Of a stretch of 64,000 bases of DNA, positions 7,672 to 18,497 are shown one piece after another (position 1 is the first letter of the stretch; the number at the start of each line of letters is the position of its first letter). Where the stretch lies: NCBI RefSeq assembly GCF_000527035.1, contig NZ_AZUK01000001.1, forward strand, positions 620,001 through 684,000, given 5' to 3'. The position numbers and the translations under genes were made by a program. This DNA is from Tolumonas lignilytica (GTDB taxonomy: Bacteria; Pseudomonadota; Gammaproteobacteria; Enterobacterales; Aeromonadaceae). Under the pieces are notes generated by a model that had not been told where the DNA came from, made no database searches, and saw only the letters and a program-made list of their open reading frames with translations.

Positions 7672-9279
7672 TCACAAGCGATAAGAATGCAAAACATCAT
7701 TCATGCCGTGTGCAATCCCCGTCAGTTCATTGGCCAGCTTCTGACAGGCAGCCGCTGAACTGTTGTTCTCATTCGCCTGTTGAGCGACGGTTTCGACCTG
7801 TTGGGCAATCACATCCGTTGCCTGTCCCTGTTCTCGAATGGCATGGGAAATGTCTTGCACTAGCGCTTCGCTATCACCAGCAACATGACAAATTTCATTC
7901 ATCTTCAGGCTGGCTTCTTGCGCACTGCTAACCCCTGCATCCACCTTTTCGACCGCTTCCTGCATTCGCAGCACGGCACTGGCAGAGAGATTTTGTACTT
8001 TATTGATAATACTGCTGATTTCCTGAGTGGCTGATGCAGTTCGGGCTGCCAGATTACGAACTTCGTCGGCAACGACGGCAAAACCCCGCCCCATTTCCCC
8101 GGCCCGAGCGGCTTCGATGGCGGCATTGAGAGCCAATAAGTTGGTTTGTGCTGCGACGTCACTGATCACATTGATAACCGAAGCAATGGTCCGGTTTTGC
8201 CCTTCGAGATTATGTAATTCCTGTGCGGCGTCATTCACAGCCGTTGCGATGGTATGAATATCGGTCACGGTGTTGGCAATCACGGTAAGGCCTTCTGTAG
8301 CCTGATGCCCGGCTTCGTGCGAACGTTCACTCGCGCCTTGTGCCTGATCGGCGACATGATTGATACTGACCGTCATCTCCTCCACCGCAGCCGCCATCTG
8401 CGAGGAAGAAGTCTGTTGCACATTGGCGGTTTCAGCCACGTTGCTGGCCGCATTTAACAGTTGGTCGGAAATGACAGTTACTTGTGTAATGCCTTGCTGG
8501 AACTGCCCGAAGTTTTCCTGTAGCCGTGCAATTAATGCATTAAATGTCTGTAACAAATGGGCAATTTCATCATTGCTGGTGATCTCGGCCCGTAAGGTGA
8601 AATCCCGGGTTTGTTCGATACGGCTGATGGTGACAACGGCGGCTTTAATTCCCCCTCGGATCTGCCAGAACAACCATCCCCCCAGTAGCACTAATCCGAC
8701 CAACACGGCGGAAATAGCTAAAATCAGTTGACCCAAGGCTCGTTGGTAAACCTGGGTAGTTCGCTGGTGACTCTGCAAAACTTGCTGATGGTTGTCAGCC
8801 GCCGCCTTATCCAGTAAGGCCGTGATATGATCACCTTGTTCCGTTAAAGCAACCATTTGCTCTTGCGCTTTGCTGTTCTGGTATTTACGGGAAAGCACCA
8901 GCACGTCATCTGCCGCCGTCAGATAGGTGAGTAATAATTTTTCCGTTTCAGAAAAGACACGATTGTTCGATGACGCTTGCAAGGCTTTATAACGTTGCAG
9001 ACTTTGGCTCAATTGCTGTTGTTTCGCTTTGATATGTTCATCCAGCGCTTTTTTCTCATCCCCATCAAATGACAGAGCATGACGAGTGACTAATAAACGT
9101 AAATCCAGAAAGGCCGTATTTATATTTTTTAATTGTTCGATTTCAGGAATGGTCTTATCACTGAGTGTGAGCATTTCGGTATTCAATGTCGAAATCTGCC
9201 TCAGTGCGACACCGCCAACGACCAGACATCCGATAAAAGCAAGACTGATAAGCAGAATCAATTTGGCGGATATTTTCAT
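7672..9279 (-). CDS. Methyl-accepting chemotaxis protein
   Basis: A 535-residue transmembrane chemoreceptor. It has an N-terminal membrane segment (about 7-28), a periplasmic four-helix-type domain of about 155 residues, a second membrane segment (about 186-207) and a HAMP domain. The cytoplasmic coiled-coil has the conserved hairpin tip [20 protein letters not shown]. There is no C-terminal CheR-tether pentapeptide. Start 9279 has GAGAGG 6 nt upstream. It sits between araC and araHGF on the same strand, suggesting it may steer cells to arabinose, perhaps by contacting AraF; that is inference from position. A terminator lies between araH and this gene, so it may have its own promoter or depend on readthrough. 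Confidence 0.92.
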   Translation of the reverse strand: MKISAKLILLISLAFIGCLVVGGVALRQISTLNTEMLTLSDKTIPEIEQLKNINTAFLDLRLLVTRHALSFDGDEKKALDEHIKAKQQQLSQSLQRYKALQASSNNRVFSETEKLLLTYLTAADDVLVLSRKYQNSKAQEQMVALTEQGDHITALLDKAAADNHQQVLQSHQRTTQVYQRALGQLILAISAVLVGLVLLGGWLFWQIRGGIKAAVVTISRIEQTRDFTLRAEITSNDEIAHLLQTFNALIARLQENFGQFQQGITQVTVISDQLLNAASNVAETANVQQTSSSQMAAAVEEMTVSINHVADQAQGASERSHEAGHQATEGLTVIANTVTDIHTIATAVNDAAQELHNLEGQNRTIASVINVISDVAAQTNLLALNAAIEAARAGEMGRGFAVVADEVRNLAARTASATQEISSIINKVQNLSASAVLRMQEAVEKVDAGVSSAQEASLKMNEICHVAGDSEALVQDISHAIREQGQATDVIAQQVETVAQQANENNSSAAACQKLANELTGIAHGMNDVLHSYRL

Positions 9280-9324
9280 GTATGCCTCTCGTTACTCATT
9301 TTTTGTAAAACAACAAGTTGCTGA

Positions 9325-9350
9325 GAAAAAAAGCCAGCGTTGCCGCTGGC
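9325..9350 (-). terminator. Intrinsic terminator after araH
   Basis: Minus-strand stem GCCAGCG / CGCTGGC (9350-9344 and 9339-9333) with a GCAA tetraloop followed by a run of seven T. It separates araFGH from the chemoreceptor gene. Confidence 0.88.
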
Positions 9351-9374
9351 CTGAAAAACGTGTTATGGGATGAA

Positions 9375-10376
9375 CTAAACACGTGCTTTGCGAACTTGTT
9401 TGTAACGGTCGAACAATACGGCAGCCAGCAGGATCAAGCCACGTACCACATATTGCGCAAACGGTGAGATATTCAGCAGGTTCATCGCATTTTCCATCAG
9501 ACCCAGAATCAACACCCCGGCAATCACATAAGAAATTTTGCCGATCCCGCCTTTCATGGAAACACCGCCCAATACGCAGGAAGAGATCACAACCAGTTCA
9601 AAACCGATGGAGGTCATGGGTTGACCAGAGGTCATACGGGAAGCCAGGATAATGCCCGCCAGTGCAGAGATAAGCCCAGTCATCGTGAAGATGATGATTT
9701 TGGTGCGCACCACATTGACGCCCGCCAGCCGAGATGCTTCTTCATTACCGCCCATGGAGAGTGTATTGCGGCCAAAAATGGTTTTATTCAGTAACAGACC
9801 AAACAAGACAAAGCAGACAGCCGTGATCCAAACTGGCGTTGGAATGCCCAGCATGGCTGAGTTGCCGATATCAAAGAAACGTTCTTCAACGATCCCGACC
9901 GCTTTACCATCGGAGATGATGTAACCCATACCACGGGCCATTTGCATGGTAGCCAGCGTCGTGATCAGGGCATTGATCTTGAATTTGGCTACAACGATCC
10001 CATTAATCAGACCAAACAGCAGCCCGACGCCTAACCCGGCCAGCACGCCCATCGTGATGCTTTCCGTGGCATTAATGGTCACGGCGCAGGTCACGCCGGA
10101 ACACGCCACTACAGACCCGACTGACATATCAAATTCACCAGAGGCCAGGCAGAACAGCATGCCGCAGGCCACCATCCCTGACATCGAAACCGCCAAACCT
10201 AACCCTTTCATGTTGATTAAGCTGGCAAAGTTCGGGATCAGCATACTGGCCAGCAGGAACAGGATGGCAAAAATCACCAACATGCCATATTGATCCCAGA
10301 TGCGAGACAGATTGACACCTGCCGAGGTTGACTCTTTCTTTGCCGTTGCTTGTGCAGCAGCCGTGGTTGTTGCCAT
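9375..10376 (-). CDS. araH: L-arabinose ABC transporter permease
   Basis: Inner-membrane permease of the high-affinity arabinose importer; about ten hydrophobic segments over 333 residues. The region WDQYGMLVIFAILF, NMKGLGLAVSMSGMVACGML, NALITTLATMQ and PFAQYVVRGLILLAAVLFDR is close to E. coli AraH. The start was placed at the ATG at 10376 because GAGGAG lies 7 nt upstream; the open frame extends five codons further. Last gene of araF-araG-araH, followed by a terminator. Confidence 0.96.
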   Translation of the reverse strand: MATTTAAAQATAKKESTSAGVNLSRIWDQYGMLVIFAILFLLASMLIPNFASLINMKGLGLAVSMSGMVACGMLFCLASGEFDMSVGSVVACSGVTCAVTINATESITMGVLAGLGVGLLFGLINGIVVAKFKINALITTLATMQMARGMGYIISDGKAVGIVEERFFDIGNSAMLGIPTPVWITAVCFVLFGLLLNKTIFGRNTLSMGGNEEASRLAGVNVVRTKIIIFTMTGLISALAGIILASRMTSGQPMTSIGFELVVISSCVLGGVSMKGGIGKISYVIAGVLILGLMENAMNLLNISPFAQYVVRGLILLAAVLFDRYKQVRKARV

Positions 10377-10411
10377 GATAGTTCTCCTCAATTTCTCAAA
10401 TCCAAAATCGG

Positions 10412-11914
10412 TTATTGTCTGGCAGGCATAGCCAGATGCAGGGCTTTCACTTCGTTAGCCTCAGTGTGTAATAGCTCGCCGGAAATCCGCCCTTCACGCA
10501 TCACCATGATGCGGTCAGACACACCCAGCACTTCCGGCAACTCACTGGAAACCACCACCACGGCGATCCCGGATTTGGCCAGATCGTAAATCACGTTATA
10601 GATTTCATTTTTGGCACCCACGTCGATACCGCGGGTCGGTTCATCCAGCAGGATCACTTTCATGTCTTCGGATAGCCAGCGACCCAAAATGGCTTTCTGC
10701 TGGTTACCACCGGACAGATTGGCAATTGCCTGATGAGGAGATGGCGTTTTCACGCGCATATCGCGGATACGCAGTTTGGCGTTCTCATCTTCCCACTTCT
10801 GGTTGATGATGAAGCCACCCAATGCTTTATGGCGACGAGCACTGATGTTGATGTTTTCCTGCACGGAATGGATCGGAATGATCCCCAGTGCTTTACGGTC
10901 TTCGGTACAGAGCATGATGCCGCTGTGAATGGCATCAATCGGATTACGAATCGGTACCGGCTTGCCAAATACACATATGTCGCCGGACGCCATTTTTTCC
11001 GCGCCAAAGATCAGTTTCAGCATTTCACTGCGGCCCGCACCGACCAGCCCGAAAATCCCGAGGATCTCGCCTCGTTTAACATGAAAAGACACCGGTGCTT
11101 TCAGGCCAGGCCCCATCAGGTCGCTGACCTGCAACCCCATTCCGCCATGTGGACGTGGTTCATAACCGTAGATATCCGTCAAATCACGACCCACCATGGT
11201 TTTCACCAACAGGTCACGATCTACTTCATCCATAGATTCAAAGGTGCGGACAAATTGTCCATCCTTGAACACCGTGATCGCATCACAAAGTTCAAAGATT
11301 TCATCCATACGATGCGAGACATATAGAATGACTTTGCCTTCATCGCGCAGCTGATTAATAACGCGGAACAACTGCTCGATTTCGCGGGAGGAAAGACTAC
11401 TGGTCGGTTCATCGAAGGCAATTACCCGCGCGTCACGTGTCAGCGCTTTGGCAATTTCGACCATTTGCCACTGCCCTAAAGAGAGATATTTCAGCGGTGT
11501 TTCCGGTGAAACATCCATACCCAGACGCGCCAGTTGCCGGGCCGCATCCTGATACAATTTTTCTTTATCAATAAAGCCATGCTTGGTGGGAAGCTGGCCA
11601 AGATAGATGTTTTCTGCGATCGTCATTTCCGGAACCAGATGCAGTTCCTGATAAATAATCGCAATACCATTTTCCAGTGCGTCCACCGTATTCTGGAACG
11701 CCATTTCTCTGCCACCCAGCTTGATGACACCTTCACTTGGTGTCTGAAATCCGCTGAGAATTTTCAGTAGTGTGGATTTACCAGCGCCATTTTCACCCAT
11801 CAGTGCATGCACGGTTCCTTCACGGCAGGAGAAGGACACATTCTGCAATGCTTTCACGCCGGGGAATTCTTTGCTGATGCCGCAAAATTCCAGATAAGGG
11901 ACTGACTGATTCAT
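10412..11914 (-). CDS. araG: L-arabinose ABC transporter ATP-binding protein
   Basis: A 500-residue ATPase with two fused ABC domains. The N-terminal half has Walker [10 protein letters not shown] and signature LSLGQWQ. The C-terminal half has the variant P-loop GLVGAGRSE, signature LSGGNQQ and Walker [11 protein letters not shown]. This asymmetry is typical of sugar importers of the AraG/RbsA class. Start at 11914 ([10 protein letters not shown]) follows GGAG by 9 nt and matches the E. coli N-terminus; the frame is open 12 codons further upstream. It energises AraH for arabinose uptake. Confidence 0.96.
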   Translation of the reverse strand: MNQSVPYLEFCGISKEFPGVKALQNVSFSCREGTVHALMGENGAGKSTLLKILSGFQTPSEGVIKLGGREMAFQNTVDALENGIAIIYQELHLVPEMTIAENIYLGQLPTKHGFIDKEKLYQDAARQLARLGMDVSPETPLKYLSLGQWQMVEIAKALTRDARVIAFDEPTSSLSSREIEQLFRVINQLRDEGKVILYVSHRMDEIFELCDAITVFKDGQFVRTFESMDEVDRDLLVKTMVGRDLTDIYGYEPRPHGGMGLQVSDLMGPGLKAPVSFHVKRGEILGIFGLVGAGRSEMLKLIFGAEKMASGDICVFGKPVPIRNPIDAIHSGIMLCTEDRKALGIIPIHSVQENINISARRHKALGGFIINQKWEDENAKLRIRDMRVKTPSPHQAIANLSGGNQQKAILGRWLSEDMKVILLDEPTRGIDVGAKNEIYNVIYDLAKSGIAVVVVSSELPEVLGVSDRIMVMREGRISGELLHTEANEVKALHLAMPARQ

Positions 11915-11971
11915 TTTTTCACTCCGCGCCCGGCATGGACTTTCCTCCATGCCGGAGCTTGTTGATTCCGA

Positions 11972-12955
11972 TTACAGACCTTTTTTCTTCAGCTCGACTT
12001 TGAAGTTGTCACGAGTGATCAGCACTACGTCAGTCACTTCTGTGAATTTGGCAGGTTCAACCCCTTTCGCTACCCAGTCGTGCAGCATCTGAATACTCTT
12101 GTAACCGTGAATATCCGGGCTTGGCAGCAGAGAACCATAGAAGCCGGTCGCTTTGGATTTAGACAGCTCGTTTACCGCGTCCACACCGTTGATACCAATA
12201 CCGATCACGTTTTCAGCTTTGAAACCCTGACCTTCAGTCGCACGTACACCACCTAATACGGTGTTGTCATTCATGCCCACAATCAGCCAGTTTTTCACAT
12301 TAGGATGTTGTACCAGCATGGAGTTTGCGGCATCCAATGCACCTGGAATATCGTTGGTTTTAGTTGGTACGCTGTAGATCTGAGCGTCTGGGAATCCGGC
12401 TGCTTTCAGGGCACTGAGAGAGCCTTCAACACGACGACGAGCGGTGTCCAGCTCATTGGCGGTGATGGCTAACACACCAGAATCTTTGAGATCCCAATGA
12501 CGATTAGTCATCTCTTTATAGAGTTCCTGACCCTGACGTTCACCGATTTTGGTTGCAGCCATCATGACCAATGGTACATCAGTCATTGGCTTGCCTTTGG
12601 CATTCACAAACTGGTCATCAACTGTGATCACTTTCAGATCCAGACTTTTTGCCTTCGCCATGATGGCTGGGCCTAGTTTTGGATCTGGTGTGCAAATGAC
12701 AAAGCCTTTCGCACCATTGGCAGCGAGACTATCAATCGCATTCAGTGTTTTTTCACCGTCCGGTACGGCGATTTTGATCACATCAAAATTCATATCCTTA
12801 CCGGCTTTATCTGCAAATGCCCATTCAGTCTGAAACCAAGGTTCTTCGGGTTGCTTGACCAGATATCCCAGTTTCAACTTCTCTGCTGCAAAAGCAGAAT
12901 TTGCTATACCAAGCGCCAAACCTGCAGCGATTAGATTTTTAACCATTTTATTCAT
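11972..12955 (-). CDS. araF: L-arabinose-binding periplasmic protein
   Basis: Periplasmic binding protein of the arabinose importer, 327 residues with a signal peptide (MNKMVKNLIAAGLALGIANSAFA, cleavage expected after AFA). The mature part begins EKLKLGYLVKQPEEPWFQTEW and carries VPDGEKTLNAIDSLAANGAKGF and IVGMNDNTVLGGVRATEGQG, nearly identical to E. coli AraF. The ATG at 12955 was chosen over the longer frame from 13006 because it follows CTGGAG and directly begins the signal peptide. First gene of araFGH, transcribed away from araB across the 364-bp control region. Confidence 0.97.
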   Translation of the reverse strand: MNKMVKNLIAAGLALGIANSAFAAEKLKLGYLVKQPEEPWFQTEWAFADKAGKDMNFDVIKIAVPDGEKTLNAIDSLAANGAKGFVICTPDPKLGPAIMAKAKSLDLKVITVDDQFVNAKGKPMTDVPLVMMAATKIGERQGQELYKEMTNRHWDLKDSGVLAITANELDTARRRVEGSLSALKAAGFPDAQIYSVPTKTNDIPGALDAANSMLVQHPNVKNWLIVGMNDNTVLGGVRATEGQGFKAENVIGIGINGVDAVNELSKSKATGFYGSLLPSPDIHGYKSIQMLHDWVAKGVEPAKFTEVTDVVLITRDNFKVELKKKGL

Positions 12956-13137
12956 GGTGTTGTCTCCAGCTGTTGTGTCTATTAGTTCAATTATTTGATG
13001 CTTCATTTGAGTTTGTTTGCATCAACCTGAAAAACAGCAAGCTAAAACAGTTGTTTATCGACTTCGTTGATTGAACGCTATTAGTTGTAATCGTTTTCCC
13101 TGAGAAATTTAGAGACCTGGATCACGCAGAAAAATTG

Positions 13138-13175
13138 TAGCCATTTCGTCTATATCTTTAGCAATTCTGCTACAT
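13138..13175 (+). promoter_or_regulatory. AraC half-site pair, distal
   Basis: TAGC-N7-TCTATA (13138-13154) followed exactly 21 bp later by TAGC-N7-CTACAT (13159-13175). The 21-bp direct repeat matches the spacing of E. coli araI1-araI2. The first copy matches araI1 at nine of ten positions. Confidence 0.6.
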
Positions 13176-13211
13176 ATCGAAATTTGAACTGACCGACACA
13201 ACCACATTAGA

Positions 13212-13249
13212 TAGCCAATATATCCATATTTACAGCAGCCAATTACTAA
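13212..13249 (+). promoter_or_regulatory. AraC half-site pair araI1-araI2, araB-proximal
   Basis: TAGC-N7-TCCATA at 13212-13228 is a perfect match to the E. coli araI1 pattern. A weaker copy CAGC-N7-TACTAA starts 21 bp later (13233-13249). Strong-then-weak direct repeats next to the -35 region are the hallmark of the arabinose-activated araB promoter. Confidence 0.8.
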
Positions 13250-13319
13250 CCAACTGGTGCTTTATTCTCCTATGGTTCCAGCACAGAGATTTCCCTAATT
13301 ACTATTTCAGGAGAACACC

Positions 13320-14996
13320 ATGTCAGAGCACATCGTCATCGGTCTGGACTTCGGCAGCGACTCCGTACGGGCATTAGCCGTGCGTTGCCGAGACGGTGCC
13401 GAGCTCGCCACCCACGTGGTTTATTACCCACGCTGGAGCGAAGGCAAATATTGCGACGCGATCCGCAATCAGTTCCGTCATCACCCGCTTGACTATATCG
13501 AGTCGATGGAGCAAGCCGTCAAACAAGTGGTTGCCTTGCTGGAACCAGCACAACGCGCGGCAATTCGTGGCATCGGTGTCGACACGACTGGCTCCACCCC
13601 TGCCCCGATCGATGCTGACGGCAACGTGCTGGCACTGCGCGAAGAATTTGCCAGCAACCCGAATGCGATGTTTGTGCTCTGGAAAGATCACACCGCCATC
13701 AGTGAAGCCGAAACCATTACCGAGCTTTGCCACAGCGGAAAATTTGCTGATTACAGCCGATATATTGGTGGGATTTACTCTTCTGAATGGTTTTGGGCCA
13801 AGATCCTGCACGTTTCCCGTGCCGATGCAGCCGTACGTGAAGCCGCCTGTAACTGGATCGAACTCTGCGACTGGGTTCCTGCTCTGCTGAGTGGCACTCA
13901 GGCGCCGAAAGATATCAAACGCGGTCGCTGCTCAGCCGGTCACAAATCGTTGTGGCATCCGGAATGGGGTGGTCTGCCACCAGCAGATTTCCTCAATGCG
14001 TTAGATCCACTGCTGACCAAAGATCTGGATTATCCACTGTTCACCGACACTTATACCGCCGACATCCCGGTTGGCAAAATTACCCCGGAATGGGCGGCGC
14101 GACTGGATCTGCCTGAAACCGTGATGATTGCCGGTGGTGCTTTTGACTGCCATATGGGCGCGGTCGGTGCCGGTGCCAGCCTGAATACGCTGGTCAAAGT
14201 CATCGGCACTTCCACCTGCGACATTCTGATTGCGGATTACAAAACCATCGGCAATCGTGCAATTGCCGGGATCTGCGGACAGGTCGATGGCAGTGTTGTG
14301 CCCGGCATGATCGGTCTGGAAGCCGGACAATCTGCCTTCGGGGATATCTACGCCTGGTATCAGCGCCTGTTGAGCTGGCCGCTGGATCAACTGGTCAAAA
14401 CCTACCCGGAACTGCGCACCGCACTGGAAAACTACAAACAGCAGATGCTGCCATCGCTGACTCAAGCCTGGGATAAACAGATCGATCTAACCCATCTGCC
14501 AGTGGTGCTCGACTGGTTCAATGGCCGCCGCACCCCTTACGCCAACCAACGCCTGAAAGGCACGATCACCGGCCTGAATCTGGGTTCGGATGCACCAGAT
14601 ATGTTCGGTTCGCTGATCGCCTCCACCGCCTTCGGTGCCCGCAGCATCATGGAATGCATGACCAGTCAGGATGTGCCGGTGGAGCAAGTCACCGCACTGG
14701 GCGGTATTGCCCGCAAATCTACCACCGTGATGCAGGTGTGCGCTGATGTGATGAACCGTCCGATTCAGGTGGTTGCCTCTGATCAGTGCTGCGCCTTAGG
14801 CGCCGCGATTTTTGCGGCTGTGGCTGCCGATATCTACCCATCTATCAATGCAGCACAAGAAACAATGGCCAGTGCCATTGAACGCACCTATCAGCCGCAA
14901 CCGGAAAAGGTCACTGAATACGAAGCGCTCTACCAGCGTTATCTGAAATGGAGCGAAGCCGCTGAACCACTCTACAACGAGGGGAAATCAGAATGA
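13320..14996 (+). CDS. araB: Ribulokinase
   Basis: A 558-residue FGGY-family kinase that phosphorylates L-ribulose to L-ribulose-5-phosphate. The N-terminus ([17 protein letters not shown]) holds the first phosphate loop. [19 protein letters not shown], the glycine-rich IGTSTCDI and the C-terminal ALGGIARKS and GAAIFAA segments follow. The ATG at 13320 has CAGGAG 6 nt upstream. First gene of the araB-araD-araA transcript; its end overlaps araD by 4 bp. Confidence 0.97.
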   Translation: MSEHIVIGLDFGSDSVRALAVRCRDGAELATHVVYYPRWSEGKYCDAIRNQFRHHPLDYIESMEQAVKQVVALLEPAQRAAIRGIGVDTTGSTPAPIDADGNVLALREEFASNPNAMFVLWKDHTAISEAETITELCHSGKFADYSRYIGGIYSSEWFWAKILHVSRADAAVREAACNWIELCDWVPALLSGTQAPKDIKRGRCSAGHKSLWHPEWGGLPPADFLNALDPLLTKDLDYPLFTDTYTADIPVGKITPEWAARLDLPETVMIAGGAFDCHMGAVGAGASLNTLVKVIGTSTCDILIADYKTIGNRAIAGICGQVDGSVVPGMIGLEAGQSAFGDIYAWYQRLLSWPLDQLVKTYPELRTALENYKQQMLPSLTQAWDKQIDLTHLPVVLDWFNGRRTPYANQRLKGTITGLNLGSDAPDMFGSLIASTAFGARSIMECMTSQDVPVEQVTALGGIARKSTTVMQVCADVMNRPIQVVASDQCCALGAAIFAAVAADIYPSINAAQETMASAIERTYQPQPEKVTEYEALYQRYLKWSEAAEPLYNEGKSE

Positions 14997-15694
14997 GCCT
15001 GCAACAACTGAAACAACAAGTGCTGGAGGCAAATCTCGATTTGCCTCGTTACAACCTGGTGACGTTCACCTGGGGTAATGTCAGCGCTATCGACCGCGAA
15101 CGCGGGCTGGTGGTGATCAAACCCAGCGGCGTCAGCTACGAAACGATGAAAGTCAATGACATGGTGGTATTGGATCTGCAAGGAAACCGTGTCGAGGGAA
15201 CGCTGCGTCCTTCTTCCGATACCCCAACCCATCTGGTGATGTACCGCCGCTATCCAGAACTGGGTGGCATGGTGCATACCCACTCTACCCATGCGACCGC
15301 ATGGGCGCAGGCGCGCCGTGAAATCCCAATTCAGGGAACGACACAGGCCGACTATTTCCACGGCAATGTTCCCTGCACCCGGCTGTTATCAGAATCAGAA
15401 GTTCACGAAGACTACGAAGGTCTGACGGGGCATCTGATTGTTGAAACACTGCAGGAAACACCACCGCTGACCATGCCCGGCATTCTGGTGGCCAATCACG
15501 GCCCCTTCAGTTGGGGCAAGGATGCACATGATGCCGTGCACAACGCTGTCGTGCTGGAAGAAGTCGCACGGATGGCATGGATCACTCATCAATTGAACCC
15601 ACAGGCTGCTGCACTACCTGATTACATGCTGGAAAAACACTACCAGCGCAAACATGGAAAAAATGCTTATTACGGTCAATCAACCGCAAAATAA
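14993..15694 (+). CDS. araD: L-ribulose-5-phosphate 4-epimerase
   Basis: A 233-residue class II aldolase-fold epimerase making D-xylulose-5-phosphate. [26 protein letters not shown] and SSDTPTHL form the phosphate and substrate pocket. The zinc-binding histidines are in [13 protein letters not shown] and the later NHGPFSWG segment region. The ATG overlaps the araB stop (ATGA). Gene order B-D-A differs from the E. coli B-A-D order. Confidence 0.96.
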   Translation: MSLQQLKQQVLEANLDLPRYNLVTFTWGNVSAIDRERGLVVIKPSGVSYETMKVNDMVVLDLQGNRVEGTLRPSSDTPTHLVMYRRYPELGGMVHTHSTHATAWAQARREIPIQGTTQADYFHGNVPCTRLLSESEVHEDYEGLTGHLIVETLQETPPLTMPGILVANHGPFSWGKDAHDAVHNAVVLEEVARMAWITHQLNPQAAALPDYMLEKHYQRKHGKNAYYGQSTAK

Positions 15695-15711
15695 TAGACG
15701 AGGAATGAATC

Positions 15712-17211
15712 ATGGAATTTTTAAAACAATTAGAAGTCTGGTTTGTAGTCGGTAGCCAACATTTATACGGCCCGGAAACGCTGAAACAAGTGGCTGATCA
15801 TGCACAAACCATCACGAATCAGTTAAACGAAGCCGCAGGTTTGCCGTTGAAGATTGTGCTGAAACCAACCGGCACAACACTTGATGAAATATCTGCCATT
15901 GCCCGCGATGCCAACCACAGCCAGCAATGCGTTGGTGTCATGGTGTGGATGCACACCTTCTCGCCTGCCAAAATGTGGATCCCTGCACTGACGCAGTTGA
16001 ACAAACCGCTGCTGCAATTCCATACCCAATTCAATAAAGATCTGCCATGGGGCGAGATCGACATGGATTTCATGAACCTGAACCAGACCGCTCACGGTGG
16101 TCGTGAATTCGGGTTTATGGGTGCCCGTTTACGCCTGCCTCGCACTGTGGTGGTAGGTTATTGGGAAGATAAAGCCGCTCACGCCAAAATCGCCCGCTGG
16201 ATGCGTATTGCAGCCGCTGTCTATGACAGCAAGAACATGAAAGTGGCACGTTTCGGCGATAACATGCGTAATGTGGCGGTGACTGAAGGCGATAAAGTCG
16301 AAGCACAGATCCAGTTTGGCTATCAGGTGAACTACCATCCAGTTGGTGATCTGGTCAACGTGATCAATGCAGTTTCCGCTGGCGACATCAACGCGCTGCT
16401 GGATGAATATGAAACCGCTTATACGCTGACTGACGCCGTGAAAGTCGGTAGCACATACCGGGAATCACTGTATGAAGCTGCCCGTCAGGAATTGGGGATG
16501 AAAAAATTCCTGCAAAACGGCGGTTTCGGTGCCTTTACCACCACCTTTGAAGATCTGTACGGCATCCATCAGTTACCGGGGTTGGCCTGTCAGCGTCTGA
16601 TGCAACAGGGCTATGGCTTTGGCGCGGAAGGTGACTGGAAAACAGCGGCACTGCTTAGAACATTAAAAGTGATGGGACATGGTCTGCCAGGCGGCACCTC
16701 GTTCATGGAAGATTATACCTATCATCTGGAGGAAGGTAACAACCTGGTACTGGGTGCACATATGCTGGAAGTCTGCCCATCGATTGCTGGCAAAAAACCA
16801 GTGCTGGACGTTCAACACTTAGGCATTGGTAAAAAAGCACCGCCAGCGCGCCTGCTGTTCTCTGCGCCAGCAGGAAAAGCCGTAAATGCCAGCCTGATTG
16901 ACATGGGCAACCGTTTCCGTCTGGTCGTCAACAATCTGGATGTGGTCGATCTGCCACAGTCTCTGCCAAAACTGCCTGTCGCCTGTGCGTTGTGGGAACC
17001 AAAACCAAATCTGGAAGTCGGTGCAGAAGCCTGGATCCTGGCTGGTGCGGCGCACCATTCCGTATTCAGTCAGGCGCTCGATGCCGAATATCTGCGGATC
17101 TACGCTGAAATGACCGGCATTGAATTCCTGCTCATTGATGAGAACACCACGATTCCAGAGTTGAAGAAGGAAATTCTCTGGAATGAGGTTTATCACAAAT
17201 TTTGTAAATAA
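15712..17211 (+). CDS. araA: L-arabinose isomerase
   Basis: A 499-residue protein, the usual family length, converting L-arabinose to L-ribulose. Recognisable stretches include [58 protein letters not shown] and [13 protein letters not shown]. The catalytic glutamates and metal-binding histidines of the family lie in the last two. Ribosome binding site GAGGA precedes the ATG; 17 bp separate it from araD. A weak G-C hairpin without a T tail (17219-17240) follows, so readthrough into tal is possible. Confidence 0.97.
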   Translation: MEFLKQLEVWFVVGSQHLYGPETLKQVADHAQTITNQLNEAAGLPLKIVLKPTGTTLDEISAIARDANHSQQCVGVMVWMHTFSPAKMWIPALTQLNKPLLQFHTQFNKDLPWGEIDMDFMNLNQTAHGGREFGFMGARLRLPRTVVVGYWEDKAAHAKIARWMRIAAAVYDSKNMKVARFGDNMRNVAVTEGDKVEAQIQFGYQVNYHPVGDLVNVINAVSAGDINALLDEYETAYTLTDAVKVGSTYRESLYEAARQELGMKKFLQNGGFGAFTTTFEDLYGIHQLPGLACQRLMQQGYGFGAEGDWKTAALLRTLKVMGHGLPGGTSFMEDYTYHLEEGNNLVLGAHMLEVCPSIAGKKPVLDVQHLGIGKKAPPARLLFSAPAGKAVNASLIDMGNRFRLVVNNLDVVDLPQSLPKLPVACALWEPKPNLEVGAEAWILAGAAHHSVFSQALDAEYLRIYAEMTGIEFLLIDENTTIPELKKEILWNEVYHKFCK

Positions 17212-17291
17212 ATTTAACACCTCCGTTACCAGACGGGGGTATAACATCTGTATAAATTAATTAGAGCCATTCAGAGTGACAAGGAGTCATC

Positions 17292-18245
17292 GTGAGCAGT
17301 TTGTTACAACAATTACGTGCCGTCACCACTGTGGTTGCCGACACTGGCGAACTTCCCGCCATTAAGATGTATTCTCCCGAAGATGCAACCACTAACCCAT
17401 CATTGATTCTCAAAGCCGTCTCCAGCCCGGAATATGCCCCGTTGCTGGAAACTGTGATTACTCAAGCCAAACAGCTTTCCGGCGACGTGGCGACTCAAAT
17501 TGAAGAAGCGGCTGATCGTCTGATCGTCGCCATCGGCTGTGAAGTGTTAAAACATGTACCGGGCCGCATCTCGACCGAAGTCGATGCCCGTCTGTCGTTT
17601 GATACCCAAGCCACCATCGAAAAAGCCCGCAAACTGATTGGTCTGTATGAATATCAGGGAATTCCACGTTCACGTGTGCTGATAAAGATCGCCTCCACAT
17701 GGGAAGGTATTCGCGCTGCCGAACAGCTCGAAAAAGAAGGCATTAACTGCAACCTGACGTTGCTGTTCAGCTTCGCGCAAGCGCGCGCCTGTGCTGAAGC
17801 CGGAGCCTATCTGATTTCCCCATTCGTTGGTCGAATTCTGGATTGGTACAAAGCGAAAACAGGTCAAACCTACACCGCCGAAACAGATCCTGGCGTGTTA
17901 TCCGTCAAAGCCATTTACCAATATTACAAACAACACGGCTGTGCCACTGTGGTAATGGGCGCGAGCTTCCGTAATCTGGATGAAGTGCTGGCACTGGCGG
18001 GTTGTGATCGCCTGACTATCAGCCCCAATCTGCTAAAAGAATTAGAGGAAACCTCTGGCGAATTGGTTCGTGCATTGTCCGATGACGGCTCTCGTGTCGC
18101 GCGTCCTGCCGCCATGACTGAAGCCGAATTCCGCTGGCAACACAACGAAGATGCCATGGCAACCGAGAAACTGGCGGAAGGCATTCGTAACTTTGCCATT
18201 GACCAGGTGAAACTGGAGCAGTTGTTGGCGACACGGTTGGCGTAG
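17292..18245 (+). CDS. tal: Transaldolase
   Basis: A 317-residue class I aldolase (TalB type), the same length as E. coli TalB. It moves a three-carbon unit between sedoheptulose-7-P and glyceraldehyde-3-P. The Schiff-base lysine is in [39 protein letters not shown] and [12 protein letters not shown] are strongly conserved. GTG start at 17292 with AAGGAG 5 nt upstream. It lies 80 bp after araA, so it probably belongs to the arabinose regulon and helps dispose of xylulose-5-phosphate. Confidence 0.95.
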   Translation: MSSLLQQLRAVTTVVADTGELPAIKMYSPEDATTNPSLILKAVSSPEYAPLLETVITQAKQLSGDVATQIEEAADRLIVAIGCEVLKHVPGRISTEVDARLSFDTQATIEKARKLIGLYEYQGIPRSRVLIKIASTWEGIRAAEQLEKEGINCNLTLLFSFAQARACAEAGAYLISPFVGRILDWYKAKTGQTYTAETDPGVLSVKAIYQYYKQHGCATVVMGASFRNLDEVLALAGCDRLTISPNLLKELEETSGELVRALSDDGSRVARPAAMTEAEFRWQHNEDAMATEKLAEGIRNFAIDQVKLEQLLATRLA

Positions 18246-18299
18246 TTGGTTTGGGCGTAGTGGATGGGGCGTTTGATTCAAGGTCAGTGGCTCGGAACC

Positions 18300-18387
18300 A
18301 TATCCCTGTCTCCTGACACGTCATAAACCCATCCATGGGAACTCCGCCGCGCCATCCGTGGCGCGGAGGGTCATCCGACAGGGATAT
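18300..18387. repeat. Folded intergenic element between tal and tkt
   Basis: An 11-bp outer inverted repeat, ATATCCCTGTC (18300-18310) and GACAGGGATAT (18377-18387), encloses two smaller hairpins. These are CCCAT/ATGGG (18328-18339) and CGCGCCA/TGGCGCG (18348-18365). The layout resembles a three-way junction. It is GC-richer than its flanks. It could be a dispersed intergenic repeat or a structured RNA; no second copy was noticed in this window. Confidence 0.55.
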
Positions 18388-18497
18388 CATTCCTCGTTTC
18401 CCATTTGTGTTGTTTCCGCCCCATCAACGCCAGTCTTATCAAGATTCCTATTTATTTAATTGAACTAATTCCTTAGCTTGAAACTGGAGTTTTCTAA

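Larger units (their letters stand above)
12956..13319. promoter_or_regulatory. Divergent araF / araB control region
   Basis: These 364 bases hold no gene. They contain two tandem AraC half-site pairs (listed separately), a possible CRP site AGAGA-N6-TCACG at 13111-13126 (seven of ten matches), and a candidate araB -10 TATGGT at 13271-13276. The -10 is about 21 bp after the end of the araB-proximal half-site, as in the E. coli araBAD promoter. I could not identify convincing AraC half-sites oriented towards araF. Confidence 0.7.

Noticed and set aside
8027-8731. Overlapping plus-strand frames across the chemoreceptor gene
   Set aside because: They are complementary-strand shadows of a long, well-supported MCP gene and have no ribosome binding sites or domains.
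17219-17240. Terminator between araA and tal
   Set aside because: The 7-bp stem includes a G-T pair and lacks a T tail; too weak to call.
18019-18390. 123-residue reverse-strand frame at the end of tal
   Set aside because: It combines the tal antisense strand with the folded element at 18300-18387; no ribosome binding site and no recognisable domain.
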